A stretch of DNA of 64,000 nucleotides, taken from NCBI RefSeq assembly GCF_049671645.1, contig NZ_JBATVG010000027.1, forward strand, positions 62,001 to 126,000, given 5' to 3'. How positions within the stretch are numbered: the first letter of the stretch is position 1; the number at the start of each line of letters is the position of its first letter. Source of the stretch: Castellaniella sp049671645 (GTDB lineage: Bacteria; Pseudomonadota; Gammaproteobacteria; Burkholderiales; Burkholderiaceae_B). Position numbers and translations under genes: made by a program. A model generated the notes under the pieces. The model had not been told where the DNA came from. It saw nothing but the letters and a program-made list of their open reading frames with translations, and did no database searches. Of the stretch, positions 44,132 through 51,541 are shown piece by piece.

Positions 44132-44772
44132 CGGCCATGACGACGAACAGCAGCAATCTGCAATTGCGGGCGTTCTTTTATATCGACCGGATGCAGGCCC
44201 AGTACGCAGCGTACTTCGGCACTGTCACGTCGGGGGATATTCCCGTTGCGGGGATGGCTCAGCTCTACGTCGAGCTGGCCCCCGGCAACGAGGTGTTCCG
44301 CATTGTCGATATGGCGCTCAAGGCCACCGACGTCAAGCCGGGAGTCCAGATCGTCGAACGCGAGTTCGGTGTTCTGGAGGTGCACTCGGAATCCCAGGAG
44401 TCCGTGCGCGAGGCGGGCCGCGTCATCCTGGAGCGGCTGGGGATGCAGGAGGAGGACCGGATCCGGCCCAAGGTTGCCTCGGTGCAGTTGATCACCAATG
44501 TATCGCCTTACCAGGCGCAACTGATCAACCGCTCGCGGCGCGGCCACATGCTGGTTCCGGGCGAGGCGTTGTACGTGCTGGAAGTCACTCCGGCCGCATA
44601 CATCGACCTTGCCGCCAATGAGGCGGAAAAGTCCGCCAATGTGCGTCTCATCCGTTTGCAGGACGTGGGCCGTTTCGGCCGGCTGTTCATGGCCGGAACC
44701 GAGGCCGAGGCCCGCACCGCGCAATTGGCGTCGATCGCCGCCATCGAAAATCTTGGCGGTGTCGACAAATGA
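44128..44772 (+). CDS. BMC-T shell protein (trimer, tandem BMC domains)
   Basis: A protein of up to 214 residues with two BMC domains (about 15-105 and 110-212), probably of the circularly permuted EutL/CsoS1D kind; each domain ends with the helix seen in FGVLEVHSESQESVREAGRVI and FMAGTEAEARTAQLASIAAI. Trimers form pseudo-hexagonal tiles, often with gated larger pores. Start may be the GTG at 44128, which overlaps the BMC-H stop, or the ATG at 44137; neither has a clear ribosome binding site, so translation is probably coupled. Confidence 0.92.
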   Translation: MTAMTTNSSNLQLRAFFYIDRMQAQYAAYFGTVTSGDIPVAGMAQLYVELAPGNEVFRIVDMALKATDVKPGVQIVEREFGVLEVHSESQESVREAGRVILERLGMQEEDRIRPKVASVQLITNVSPYQAQLINRSRRGHMLVPGEALYVLEVTPAAYIDLAANEAEKSANVRLIRLQDVGRFGRLFMAGTEAEARTAQLASIAAIENLGGVDK

Positions 44773-44795
44773 CCACCCACTGATCGAGCCAAGCC

Positions 44796-45107
44796 ATGCT
44801 GATATGCCGAACCATAGGGATGGTGGTCTCCACCATCAAGCAAGACGCCCTGGCCAGCAGCAAGTTGCTGCTGGTGCGGCGCACGGCCGCCGACGGCAGT
44901 GTCATCGGCGAGCCGTTCGTCGCGATCGATACGGTCGGAAGCGGCGAGGATGAACTGGTGCTGGTAGCGACCGGCAGCGCCGCCCGTGAAACGGAGCGGA
45001 CCCGCGCCAGTCCGGTGGATGCCGCGATCGTCGGCATCATAGACTCGGCCTCGGGCAGCGGCAAGCTGACGTTCTCGAAGTCGGGGCCTGTGCGCAAATC
45101 GCGGTAG
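44796..45107 (+). CDS. BMC-P shell vertex protein (EutN/CcmL pentamer)
   Basis: A 103-residue protein of the EutN/CcmL family, starting MLICRTIGMVVSTIKQDALASSKLLLV and ending in the AAIVGIIDSASGSGK region typical of these pentamers, which close the corners of the polyhedral shell. It is 23 bp after the BMC-T gene. One each of BMC-H, -T and -P is enough to build a closed shell. Confidence 0.96.
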   Translation: MLICRTIGMVVSTIKQDALASSKLLLVRRTAADGSVIGEPFVAIDTVGSGEDELVLVATGSAARETERTRASPVDAAIVGIIDSASGSGKLTFSKSGPVRKSR

Positions 45108-45135
45108 CGGCAAGCGCAACCCGTAGGAGAAAGCT

Positions 45136-46623
45136 GTGTCACAACAAGAGTATGACAAGGACTTGCGGTCCGTGCAGCAGGCACGCCGTCTACTGGAGCA
45201 ATGCCGGGCCGCCCAGCGGCAGTTCGCCTCTGCCGACGCAGCCCAGGTCGACGCGATCTGCCAGGCGATGTCCGAGGCGGCCTATCAGGAGGCTTCCCGC
45301 CTGGGACGGATGGCGCACGAGGAGACCGGCTACGGCAATCCCGAGCACAAGACCGTCAAGAATCAGCATGCCGCCAAAGCGGTCTGGGAGTCCATTCGCG
45401 GGATCCAGACGGTCGGCGTGGTGGCGCGTGACGAAGCGCGCAAGCTCCTGACCATCGCCGAGCCGATGGGCGTGGTGGCCGCGTTGACGCCCAGCACGAA
45501 TCCGACCTCGACGGCGATCTTCAAGGCCTTGATCGCCGTCAAGGGGCGCAATGGCATCGTGATTTCGCCGCACCCCTCGGCTGCCGGCTGCACCCAGGAG
45601 GCGGTCCGCATCGTGGCCGCGGCGGCCGAGCGTGCCGGCGCCCCCAGGGGCTTGGTCGCTTGCCTGGAAGAGCCCACGCTGCAAGCCACCCAGGAGATCC
45701 TCAGACACTATGCGGTCAATGTGATCCTGGCGACCGGCGGCGGGCCCATGGTGCGTGCCGCGCACAGCACCGGCAAACCGGCCTATGGGGTTGGACCGGG
45801 CAATGTGCCGGCCTGGGTCGATCGTTCAGCCGATGTCCGCAAGGCCGCCCGCGACCTGGTGCGCAGCAAGTCCTTCGATTGCAGTCTGATCTGCGCGACG
45901 GAGCAGACGGTCGTCGCCGACCAGGCGATTGCGCAGGACCTGCGCCGTCATATGGAAGAGGCCGGCGCGTACTGGGTGGACGAAGCTCAGGCCGCGCGTT
46001 TGGGCGAGTTGTTATTCCATCCCGACGGCGGCATGAATACCCGCGCCGTGGGTCGGAGCGCCCGGGCGCTGGCCGAGGCCATCGGCCTGACGGTTCCCGA
46101 TACGGTCAAGGTGCTGGTCGCTCCCCTGGGCGGCGTCGGCGCTCAGTATCCGCTCTCGCGTGAGAAATTGACCTCGGTGTTGGGCTTCATCACCGCGCCG
46201 GACGCGCGCCAGGGCTTGGAGACATGCCTGTCGATCCTGAGATTCGGCGGCGATGGGCATACGGCGGTGATCCATTCCCAGGAGCCGGGACAGGTCGAGG
46301 AGATGGCGCTGCGCTTGCCGGCATTCCGCATCGTGGTCAATTCAATGTCCACGCTGGGCAGCGTCGGCGGCACGTGCGGTTTTGCGCCCTCGTTCACCCT
46401 GGGAACCGGGGGCATCGGCGGGGCGATCAGCGGCGACAACATCACCGTCACGCACTTGGTCAATACCAAGCGCGTGGGCTGGGAGCTTGCGCCCTGGACG
46501 CCATCCGGGGAGCAGGAGGATGCTCGTTCCGATGCGCATGGCCTGCAGGACGTTGATGCAATCGTCCGCGGGGTGCTGGACCGTCTCAGAGCTGCCGGGG
46601 CGCCCCGCGGCCTGACCTCCTGA
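45136..46623 (+). CDS. CoA-acylating-type aldehyde dehydrogenase with C-terminal encapsulation helix
   Basis: A 495-residue member of the acylating aldehyde dehydrogenase family (PduP/EutE/AdhE-N/SauS-like). The catalytic cysteine is probably Cys253 in LICATEQTVV, and the cofactor region includes ALTPSTNPTS and the ATGGGPMV glycine-rich turn. It converts an aldehyde to its acyl-CoA with NAD. Residues 456-468 form a linker and 469-487 (GLQDVDAIVRGVLDRLRAAG) an amphipathic helix like those that target cargo to the shell interior. The GTG start follows AGGAGA. The aldehyde is unknown; the ICATEQ context is nearer to AdhE/sulfoacetaldehyde dehydrogenase than to PduP. Confidence 0.9.
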   Translation: MSQQEYDKDLRSVQQARRLLEQCRAAQRQFASADAAQVDAICQAMSEAAYQEASRLGRMAHEETGYGNPEHKTVKNQHAAKAVWESIRGIQTVGVVARDEARKLLTIAEPMGVVAALTPSTNPTSTAIFKALIAVKGRNGIVISPHPSAAGCTQEAVRIVAAAAERAGAPRGLVACLEEPTLQATQEILRHYAVNVILATGGGPMVRAAHSTGKPAYGVGPGNVPAWVDRSADVRKAARDLVRSKSFDCSLICATEQTVVADQAIAQDLRRHMEEAGAYWVDEAQAARLGELLFHPDGGMNTRAVGRSARALAEAIGLTVPDTVKVLVAPLGGVGAQYPLSREKLTSVLGFITAPDARQGLETCLSILRFGGDGHTAVIHSQEPGQVEEMALRLPAFRIVVNSMSTLGSVGGTCGFAPSFTLGTGGIGGAISGDNITVTHLVNTKRVGWELAPWTPSGEQEDARSDAHGLQDVDAIVRGVLDRLRAAGAPRGLTS

Positions 46624-46632
46624 GGGGGCGCC

Positions 46633-47061
46633 GTGGCTTATTTCCAGCCTTCGCAGGAGCGTCCGCGCCATGTCAAACGCTTTCTCACCGTGCGCGACAT
46701 CGAGGATGCGGCGACCAGCGGCTGCCGCGAAATCGTTCACGCCGATGATCTGGTGATCACCGACGCGGCGCGGGAAGCGGCGCACGACCTGGGCGTGGCA
46801 ATCGTCAAACCCGATGCTGCCCGGCAGGCGGCGCGGCCCGCGGCAGCGCCGGTGGCCAGCCAGCCGCCCGCTCAGGCTCCGTCTCCCCAGGCCGCGCCGA
46901 TGCCCTATGCGGCAGCGCCGCGCATGCCTTCCGCCCCTGCCGCCTTTGCGCCGTCGCCAGGCGCCCACGCCGATGAGCATCCGCTCGTCCAGGACTTGGC
47001 CCGCGCGATCCGCGCCCGCTGGCAGCCGGTGCGTCGGCGGCGGCGCCAGCTACTCGACTGA
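46633..47061 (+). CDS. small BMC-locus protein 1: N-terminal module, Pro/Ala linker, amphipathic C-terminal helix
   Basis: A 142-residue protein I do not recognise. Residues ~16-58 form a compact module (RFLTVRDIEDAATSG..., ITDAAREAAHDLGVAIV), residues ~60-113 are a Pro/Ala-rich linker, and residues ~115-131 (EHPLVQDLARAIRARW) are a probable amphipathic helix followed by an Arg-rich tail. The same plan occurs in the next gene. Linker-plus-helix tails are how many BMC cargo proteins are packaged, so it may be a scaffold or adaptor inside the shell. The GTG start has a strong GAGGGGG site and lies 9 bp after the dehydrogenase. Confidence 0.75.
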   Translation: MAYFQPSQERPRHVKRFLTVRDIEDAATSGCREIVHADDLVITDAAREAAHDLGVAIVKPDAARQAARPAAAPVASQPPAQAPSPQAAPMPYAAAPRMPSAPAAFAPSPGAHADEHPLVQDLARAIRARWQPVRRRRRQLLD

Positions 47062-47080
47062 CTCCAATGGAATCCATGTC

Positions 47081-47464
47081 ATGACAGCCAGTTCCTCGTC
47101 TTACTATGATCCCCCCGTGCGTTTCCGCGAGGTCTACACGCGTGCGGACATTGATGCGCTCGTCAGCCAGGGGCGGACGACCCTGACCTTGGGGGCGTTC
47201 GGCACGATGACCGACGAAGCTCGTGAGCAGGCCCTTAAGCTCGGCATCGTCATCCAGCATGAGGGCCGGGAGCCCGGGAAGGCCTCGTCGGACCCGTCGC
47301 GGTCCGTGCCGGCCCCAGCCTCGGGCCCGACCCGTCCGGCCGTTGTCGCCGGCCTCATCGATGCCGTGGTCGCCGAGCTGCGCGCGCGAGGGATCGCGCC
47401 TTCGGCTGCCTTGGTTCAGGATGTCGTGACGGGCGTGAATGACGCGCTCGCCGCCCGCCGCTGA
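47081..47464 (+). CDS. small BMC-locus protein 2: same architecture as protein 1, two C-terminal helices
   Basis: A 127-residue protein of unknown function. Residues ~15-59 resemble the module of the preceding protein (REVYTRADIDALVSQG..., MTDEAREQALKLGIVI), then a Pro/Ser linker (~61-85) and two amphipathic helices (~86-103, VVAGLIDAVVAELRARG, and ~110-125, LVQDVVTGVNDALAAR). Shared module, linker and helix suggest the two are divergent paralogues acting as encapsulated scaffolds. The ATG at 47081 is 19 bp after the previous stop; the open frame continues upstream but is a shadow there. Confidence 0.75.
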   Translation: MTASSSSYYDPPVRFREVYTRADIDALVSQGRTTLTLGAFGTMTDEAREQALKLGIVIQHEGREPGKASSDPSRSVPAPASGPTRPAVVAGLIDAVVAELRARGIAPSAALVQDVVTGVNDALAARR

Positions 47465-47479
47465 GAAGAGGCGCCTTCC

Positions 47480-48811
47480 ATGGCAGGGTCCCGCGTGCGC
47501 AGGTTGCTGCCGTTCCTCCAATGGCAGCGGCCGACGGCGGCAACGCTACGAAAGGACGCCTGGGCGGGGCTGAGCGTCGCGCTGGTTCTGATTCCGCAGT
47601 CCCTGGCGTATGCCACCCTGGCAGGCATGCCTCCGGAAACCGGTCTTTACGCGGCGATGTTGCCGTCGGTGGTCGGAATTCTCTGGGGATCTTCTTCGCT
47701 GCTGGCTGTCGGGCCGGTCGCGCTGACCAGCCTGTTGACCTCCGCCATCCTGCTGCCTCTGGCCGCGCCCGGAGGCTCGCAATGGGTGGCCCTGGCGATC
47801 TGGCTTGCCGTTTATTCCGGGCTCATACAGTTTGCCCTGGGGGTGCTGCGCTTGGGGAGGATCGCGTATGTGGTGTCCGACTCGGTCGTCACAGGGTTCA
47901 TCAATGCCGCGGCCATGATCATCATCCTTTCGCAGGTTCCTCCGCTCCTGGGCCTGCCGCCCATGGCGTTCGATGCGCGCTGGCCGTTCGAGGCGCTGGC
48001 CGCCCTGCGTGAATCGCCTCTCCCGGTTGCCCTGACGAGCGCCTTCGGCCTAGGGGCGCTGTGCCTGCTGACGCTGCAGCGCCGCTGGGCGCCCCGCCTG
48101 CCCGGCGTGTTGCTGGTCTGCGTCGGCGGTATCGTCGCCAGCAGCCTGGGCCACCTGGCGGAATACGGCATGGGTATTGTCGGGGAGATCCCCCAGGGAG
48201 GGCCCGACTTGCAGGTGCCCTCGGGCATCGACGCCTCGCAGCACCTCGCTTTGCTGTCGGGCGCTTTGATCATTGCGTTGATCAGTTTTACCGAAGCCAT
48301 GTCCAGCTGCCGGATCCTGTCGAAAAAATTCAATATGCAGTGGAACGAAAACCAGGAATTGATCGGCCAGGGCCTGGCCAAGATCGTCAGCGGCTTCAGC
48401 GGCGCTTTCCCGGTCAGCGGGTCGTTCTCGCGGTCAGCGCTGAACGCCTATGTGGGGGCCACCAGCGGCTGGTCCGCGTTGTTCGCCTCGGTATGCGTAT
48501 TCGCGTGCCTGCTGTGGGCGACGGACTATCTCTTTCATTTGCCGCGCGCCGTCCTGGCGGCGATCATCATCGCCCCTGTCATGGGGCTGATCGATCTGCG
48601 CGCAATCTGGCGATCGGTGCGCGAGACGCCTGCCGAGGGTATCGTCATGCTGACGACCTTCGTCGCCACGCTGGCATCCACGCCGGCGCTGCACTGGGGC
48701 GTGATGGCGGGTCTGGCGGCGTCTTTCTGCAGCCGCCTGCATCGTCGTTGGTCCGCCAAGGCCGGGCAGGATGCCGCCAAAGACCGCTTGACGGGCGAAC
48801 GGGACGATTGA
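47480..48811 (+). CDS. SulP family anion transporter lacking the STAS domain
   Basis: A 443-residue membrane protein with the SulP signature near LSVALVLIPQSLAYATLAGMPPETGLYAA and about 12-14 helices. Usual bacterial SulP proteins are about 550 residues and end in a cytoplasmic STAS domain; here the protein stops after the membrane part. SulP carriers move sulfate, bicarbonate or dicarboxylates. It is the last gene of the shell operon (15-bp gap), so it may import the substrate, supply bicarbonate or export an anionic product. Confidence 0.9.
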   Translation: MAGSRVRRLLPFLQWQRPTAATLRKDAWAGLSVALVLIPQSLAYATLAGMPPETGLYAAMLPSVVGILWGSSSLLAVGPVALTSLLTSAILLPLAAPGGSQWVALAIWLAVYSGLIQFALGVLRLGRIAYVVSDSVVTGFINAAAMIIILSQVPPLLGLPPMAFDARWPFEALAALRESPLPVALTSAFGLGALCLLTLQRRWAPRLPGVLLVCVGGIVASSLGHLAEYGMGIVGEIPQGGPDLQVPSGIDASQHLALLSGALIIALISFTEAMSSCRILSKKFNMQWNENQELIGQGLAKIVSGFSGAFPVSGSFSRSALNAYVGATSGWSALFASVCVFACLLWATDYLFHLPRAVLAAIIIAPVMGLIDLRAIWRSVRETPAEGIVMLTTFVATLASTPALHWGVMAGLAASFCSRLHRRWSAKAGQDAAKDRLTGERDD

Positions 48812-49132
48812 TCCGAGCGAGGATGAGGCTGCCGGCCCAGGGCCGATCCGTCCAGGACAAGCAGGGGGGCCCGGAGCGTGGGCGTCATCTCATCTGTTGC
48901 GAGGCCGCTCGGGAAGGCGGTCTTGAGCCGGCATTCCCGGGGTCCCATGCGCGGCGTGCCGATATCGGCGTGAGGATGCGAGAGGCGTTCCAGACGTAGG
49001 AACAGCGGAAGACGCGCCGGGGGGGATGTGGGATGGCGGCGGCGCGGTCGTCCGGTGGAGGGCGAAAAGCGCCGCCTCGCCGGACGATGAACTGACCGGG
49101 CGAGGGCGCCTTGCACCGCCGATGGCGTGGAC
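48812..49132. other. intergenic stretch between SulP gene and ABC permease gene; hairpin at 49049-49086
   Basis: I see no gene here on either strand. The only structure is an imperfect hairpin with a 7-bp outer stem (CGTCCGG at 49049-49055, CCGGACG at 49080-49086) and a GC-rich inner stem around an AAAA loop, between two convergent transcription units; it could end either one. Confidence 0.45.
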
Positions 49133-49918
49133 TCAGCGTCCCTTCCAATGCACCAGCGTGGTTTCCGTCATGCTCAGGATGAGGTTCAGGATCAGTCCGA
49201 TCAGTCCGATCAGGGCGATACCGACGAAAACGACCGGAATCTGGAAGAGTTGCGCGGCATCCGAGATCATGAATCCGAGACCGCGTTGCGCGCCGACCAG
49301 TTCGGCGGCCACCACCACGGCCCAGCTCAGGGCCATCGCCACCTTCAGGCCTGTGAAGATCTGAGGCAGCGCTGCCGGCAGTACGATCTTGCGGAACAGC
49401 TGGAACTGGGTCAGCCCCAGCGACTGAGCGGCGCGCAGGTACTGGATGGGGACGTGTGACGCGCCAGAGTGCGCGTTGACGTGCGCGTAGTTGAAGGCTG
49501 TGAAGAAGATCAGCACGACCTTGCCCAGTTCGCCGAGCCCGAAATACAGGACCACCATCGGGATGAAGGCGATCGGAGGAATCGGCCGGATGAAGGCCAT
49601 GATGGGCGACACCATGGCATCGCAGGCGCGGTAGTAGCCTGTGATCAGGCCGGTCGGGACGCCGAGCGCCACACCCAGTGCGAAGCCGGCCAAGGCGCGA
49701 AACAGGCTGATGCCGATGTGTTCGCTCAGCGGCACCCGCTGGTAGCCGTTCATGATCAGGTCGTAGGTGACTGCGATCAGCGCCTGGGGAGATGGCAGGT
49801 AGGTTGCGCTGATGAACTGGAATGTGGTCGTCGCCCACCATATCGCCAGCAGGCCCAGGATGGTGCCGGTGGATATCCAGGCCATTGAGAAGGATCGATG
49901 CGTTGTCGAGTTGTTCAT
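49133..49918 (-). CDS. ABC transporter permease (nitrate/sulfonate/taurine type)
   Basis: A 261-residue permease of the TauC/SsuC class with about six helices and the coupling-loop region starting HVPIQYLRAAQSLGLTQFQLFRKIVLPAALP. The ATG at 49918 follows the binding-protein gene by 8 bp. No ATPase gene is next to it; the ATPase at 37230 is the likely partner. Confidence 0.9.
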   Translation of the reverse strand: MNNSTTHRSFSMAWISTGTILGLLAIWWATTTFQFISATYLPSPQALIAVTYDLIMNGYQRVPLSEHIGISLFRALAGFALGVALGVPTGLITGYYRACDAMVSPIMAFIRPIPPIAFIPMVVLYFGLGELGKVVLIFFTAFNYAHVNAHSGASHVPIQYLRAAQSLGLTQFQLFRKIVLPAALPQIFTGLKVAMALSWAVVVAAELVGAQRGLGFMISDAAQLFQIPVVFVGIALIGLIGLILNLILSMTETTLVHWKGR

Positions 49919-49926
49919 CCCTGGCC

Positions 49927-50976
49927 TCACTTGCCTTTCTGTTGCGACATGAACGTCTTCATATAGGACGCGTCGATGGATTGGTTGATCACGTCCCAAC
50001 TGAGCGGTTTGGGAATGGTGCCGGCTTTGGCGAGCATTTCGCTGGCGAGGTGAAGTTGGCCGGCCAGCCCGCCTTGCGGGGACACCAGCGAATAGGGCGA
50101 GGCGGGATCGAGCTGCTGCGCGAAGGAGGGCATTTTGTCGCCCGAATGGAGCTCATAGAAGCGCTTGGCGACTTCGGGGGTGAGTTGCAGATAGCGTTCG
50201 AGGGCCTTGATTGCCAGGCTGGGATCCTGTTTCACGCGTTCCATGATTTCCGCGTGCGCCTTCATCATCCGGATCGGGACGTCCGGATACTTTTCCAGGT
50301 ATTCCTTCCTGAATGCGTTGACGCTAGGGCAGACTCCGCCGTAATCCGCGTCCCAGCTCACAACCTTGACATTGGGGGCCTGCACGATCGTATAGGGGGC
50401 CCAGCCGATTGCGGCATCGATCGAATTCCGGCTGGCGAAAGCGTTGGCGAACAGCGGAGGCGCCAGGTTGACCACATTGAGGTCGCTGACCTTCACGCCA
50501 GCCTTTTGGGCGATGATGTACAGGCTGACCTGCGAGCAGGTGCCCGGCTGGGCCGCGATGGTCTTGGCCTTTGCGATGTCCTTGTAGCTTAGGACCCCGC
50601 TGTCGCTTTTGGCCAACAGGCCTTCACCCTGGCCGTTGTCCAGTTCCCAGGAGACAATCCTCAAAGGGATGTTCTGGCCGATGGCGAAGACGGTGGCCAG
50701 GCCGGTGACCACTTGGTCGATGCTGCCGCTTTTAAGCGCGGCCAACAGGGGGGCGCCGCTGGTGAACCAGTGGAATGTGGGCTTGAGGCCGTATTTTTCG
50801 TAGGTGCCCAATTGTTCGGCGAGATAGGTGTTCCAGTAGCCGGCGCTCGGTCCGCCGACATTCACGGGAATCAGCTCCTTCTCGGAGGGCGCCTGCTGCG
50901 CCGGGCTCGGGCCGCTCAGGCCCAGGCCGAGGATTGCGGATGCCAGCAGGATGGTCAGTCTTTTGTCAATTCTCAC
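49927..50976 (-). CDS. ABC transporter substrate-binding protein (NMT1/TauA/SsuA-like)
   Basis: A 349-residue secreted protein with a signal peptide (about 26 residues) and a TauA/SsuA/NMT1-like fold: N-terminal VGGPSAGYWNTYLAEQLGTYEKYGLKPTF and the central IAAQPGTCSQVSLYIIAQKAGV region. Ligands of this family include sulfonates, taurine, nitrate, thiamine precursors and aromatic acids. As first gene of a binding protein/permease pair at the edge of the microcompartment genes, it probably delivers the substrate of that pathway. Confidence 0.88.
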   Translation of the reverse strand: MRIDKRLTILLASAILGLGLSGPSPAQQAPSEKELIPVNVGGPSAGYWNTYLAEQLGTYEKYGLKPTFHWFTSGAPLLAALKSGSIDQVVTGLATVFAIGQNIPLRIVSWELDNGQGEGLLAKSDSGVLSYKDIAKAKTIAAQPGTCSQVSLYIIAQKAGVKVSDLNVVNLAPPLFANAFASRNSIDAAIGWAPYTIVQAPNVKVVSWDADYGGVCPSVNAFRKEYLEKYPDVPIRMMKAHAEIMERVKQDPSLAIKALERYLQLTPEVAKRFYELHSGDKMPSFAQQLDPASPYSLVSPQGGLAGQLHLASEMLAKAGTIPKPLSWDVINQSIDASYMKTFMSQQKGK

Positions 50977-51194
50977 GATGTCTCCTTGATGTTTTAATAA
51001 TCAATTGACCTGCACGGCAGGTCGATATCGTCTGAGGGGCGCCGCTGCTCGCATGTGCCTTGCCGGATGCCCTGGCGGCCGGGGAGACTCCGTCGTGCGG
51101 AGCCCCGCCCTGCGCGTGTTACGGCCCAGGCGGACTCGATGCGATGATATCCAAGGCGCGCGATCATAGGCTATCGTGTCGATTGAAATCCTTC

Positions 51195-51241
51195 AATTGC
51201 ATAATTTTCAACAAAATAATGCATAAGATGCATGATTGCAT
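51195..51241. promoter_or_regulatory. AT-rich segment with repeated TGCAT motifs upstream of the ABC binding-protein gene
   Basis: The 565-bp gap 50977-51541 contains no convincing gene. Inside it AATTGCATAATT (51195-51206), AATGCATA (51218-51225), ATGCAT (51228-51233) and ATTGCAT (51235-51241) recall the AATGCATT palindromes of the central promoter at 42605-42755. It could place the binding-protein/permease genes, and perhaps folE, under the same regulator. The distance to the binding-protein start (about 220 bp) is large, so this is tentative. Confidence 0.45.
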
Positions 51242-51541
51242 GGTGTTCAGGCATGCTTCCGGCCCCTGGTTTCGATCTGTCTGACCCCCTGTTTTCTTAA
51301 TGTTCATGCGGTTGTGCGCGATTTTTCGCCGCTTGGCCCGGCGACGGATTGCGGTTCGAGGCAGGCCGGAATGATGCGAACGCTCCATGAATGGCCTGTG
51401 TTGCAAGCAGTCCTCCAGGGGCATAATGATGCCCGTGCGCCGAGGCGGAGTTTCGTTCTTCCTGACGGAACCCCTCAAGGTGGATATTGGACTGGCCGCC
51501 GGCGTTTCCAGCGGCGGTTCGCGATCTGGGAAGGTCTCTCA

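Noticed and set aside
47060..47081. A frameshift fusing the two small BMC-locus proteins into one
   Set aside because: Each has its own complete module, linker and helix, and separate stop and start codons; the repetition argues for two genes.
51236..51541. A 102-codon upstream extension of folE
   Set aside because: The extension does not look like FolE, and the ATG at 51542 has a good ribosome binding site and gives the normal family start.
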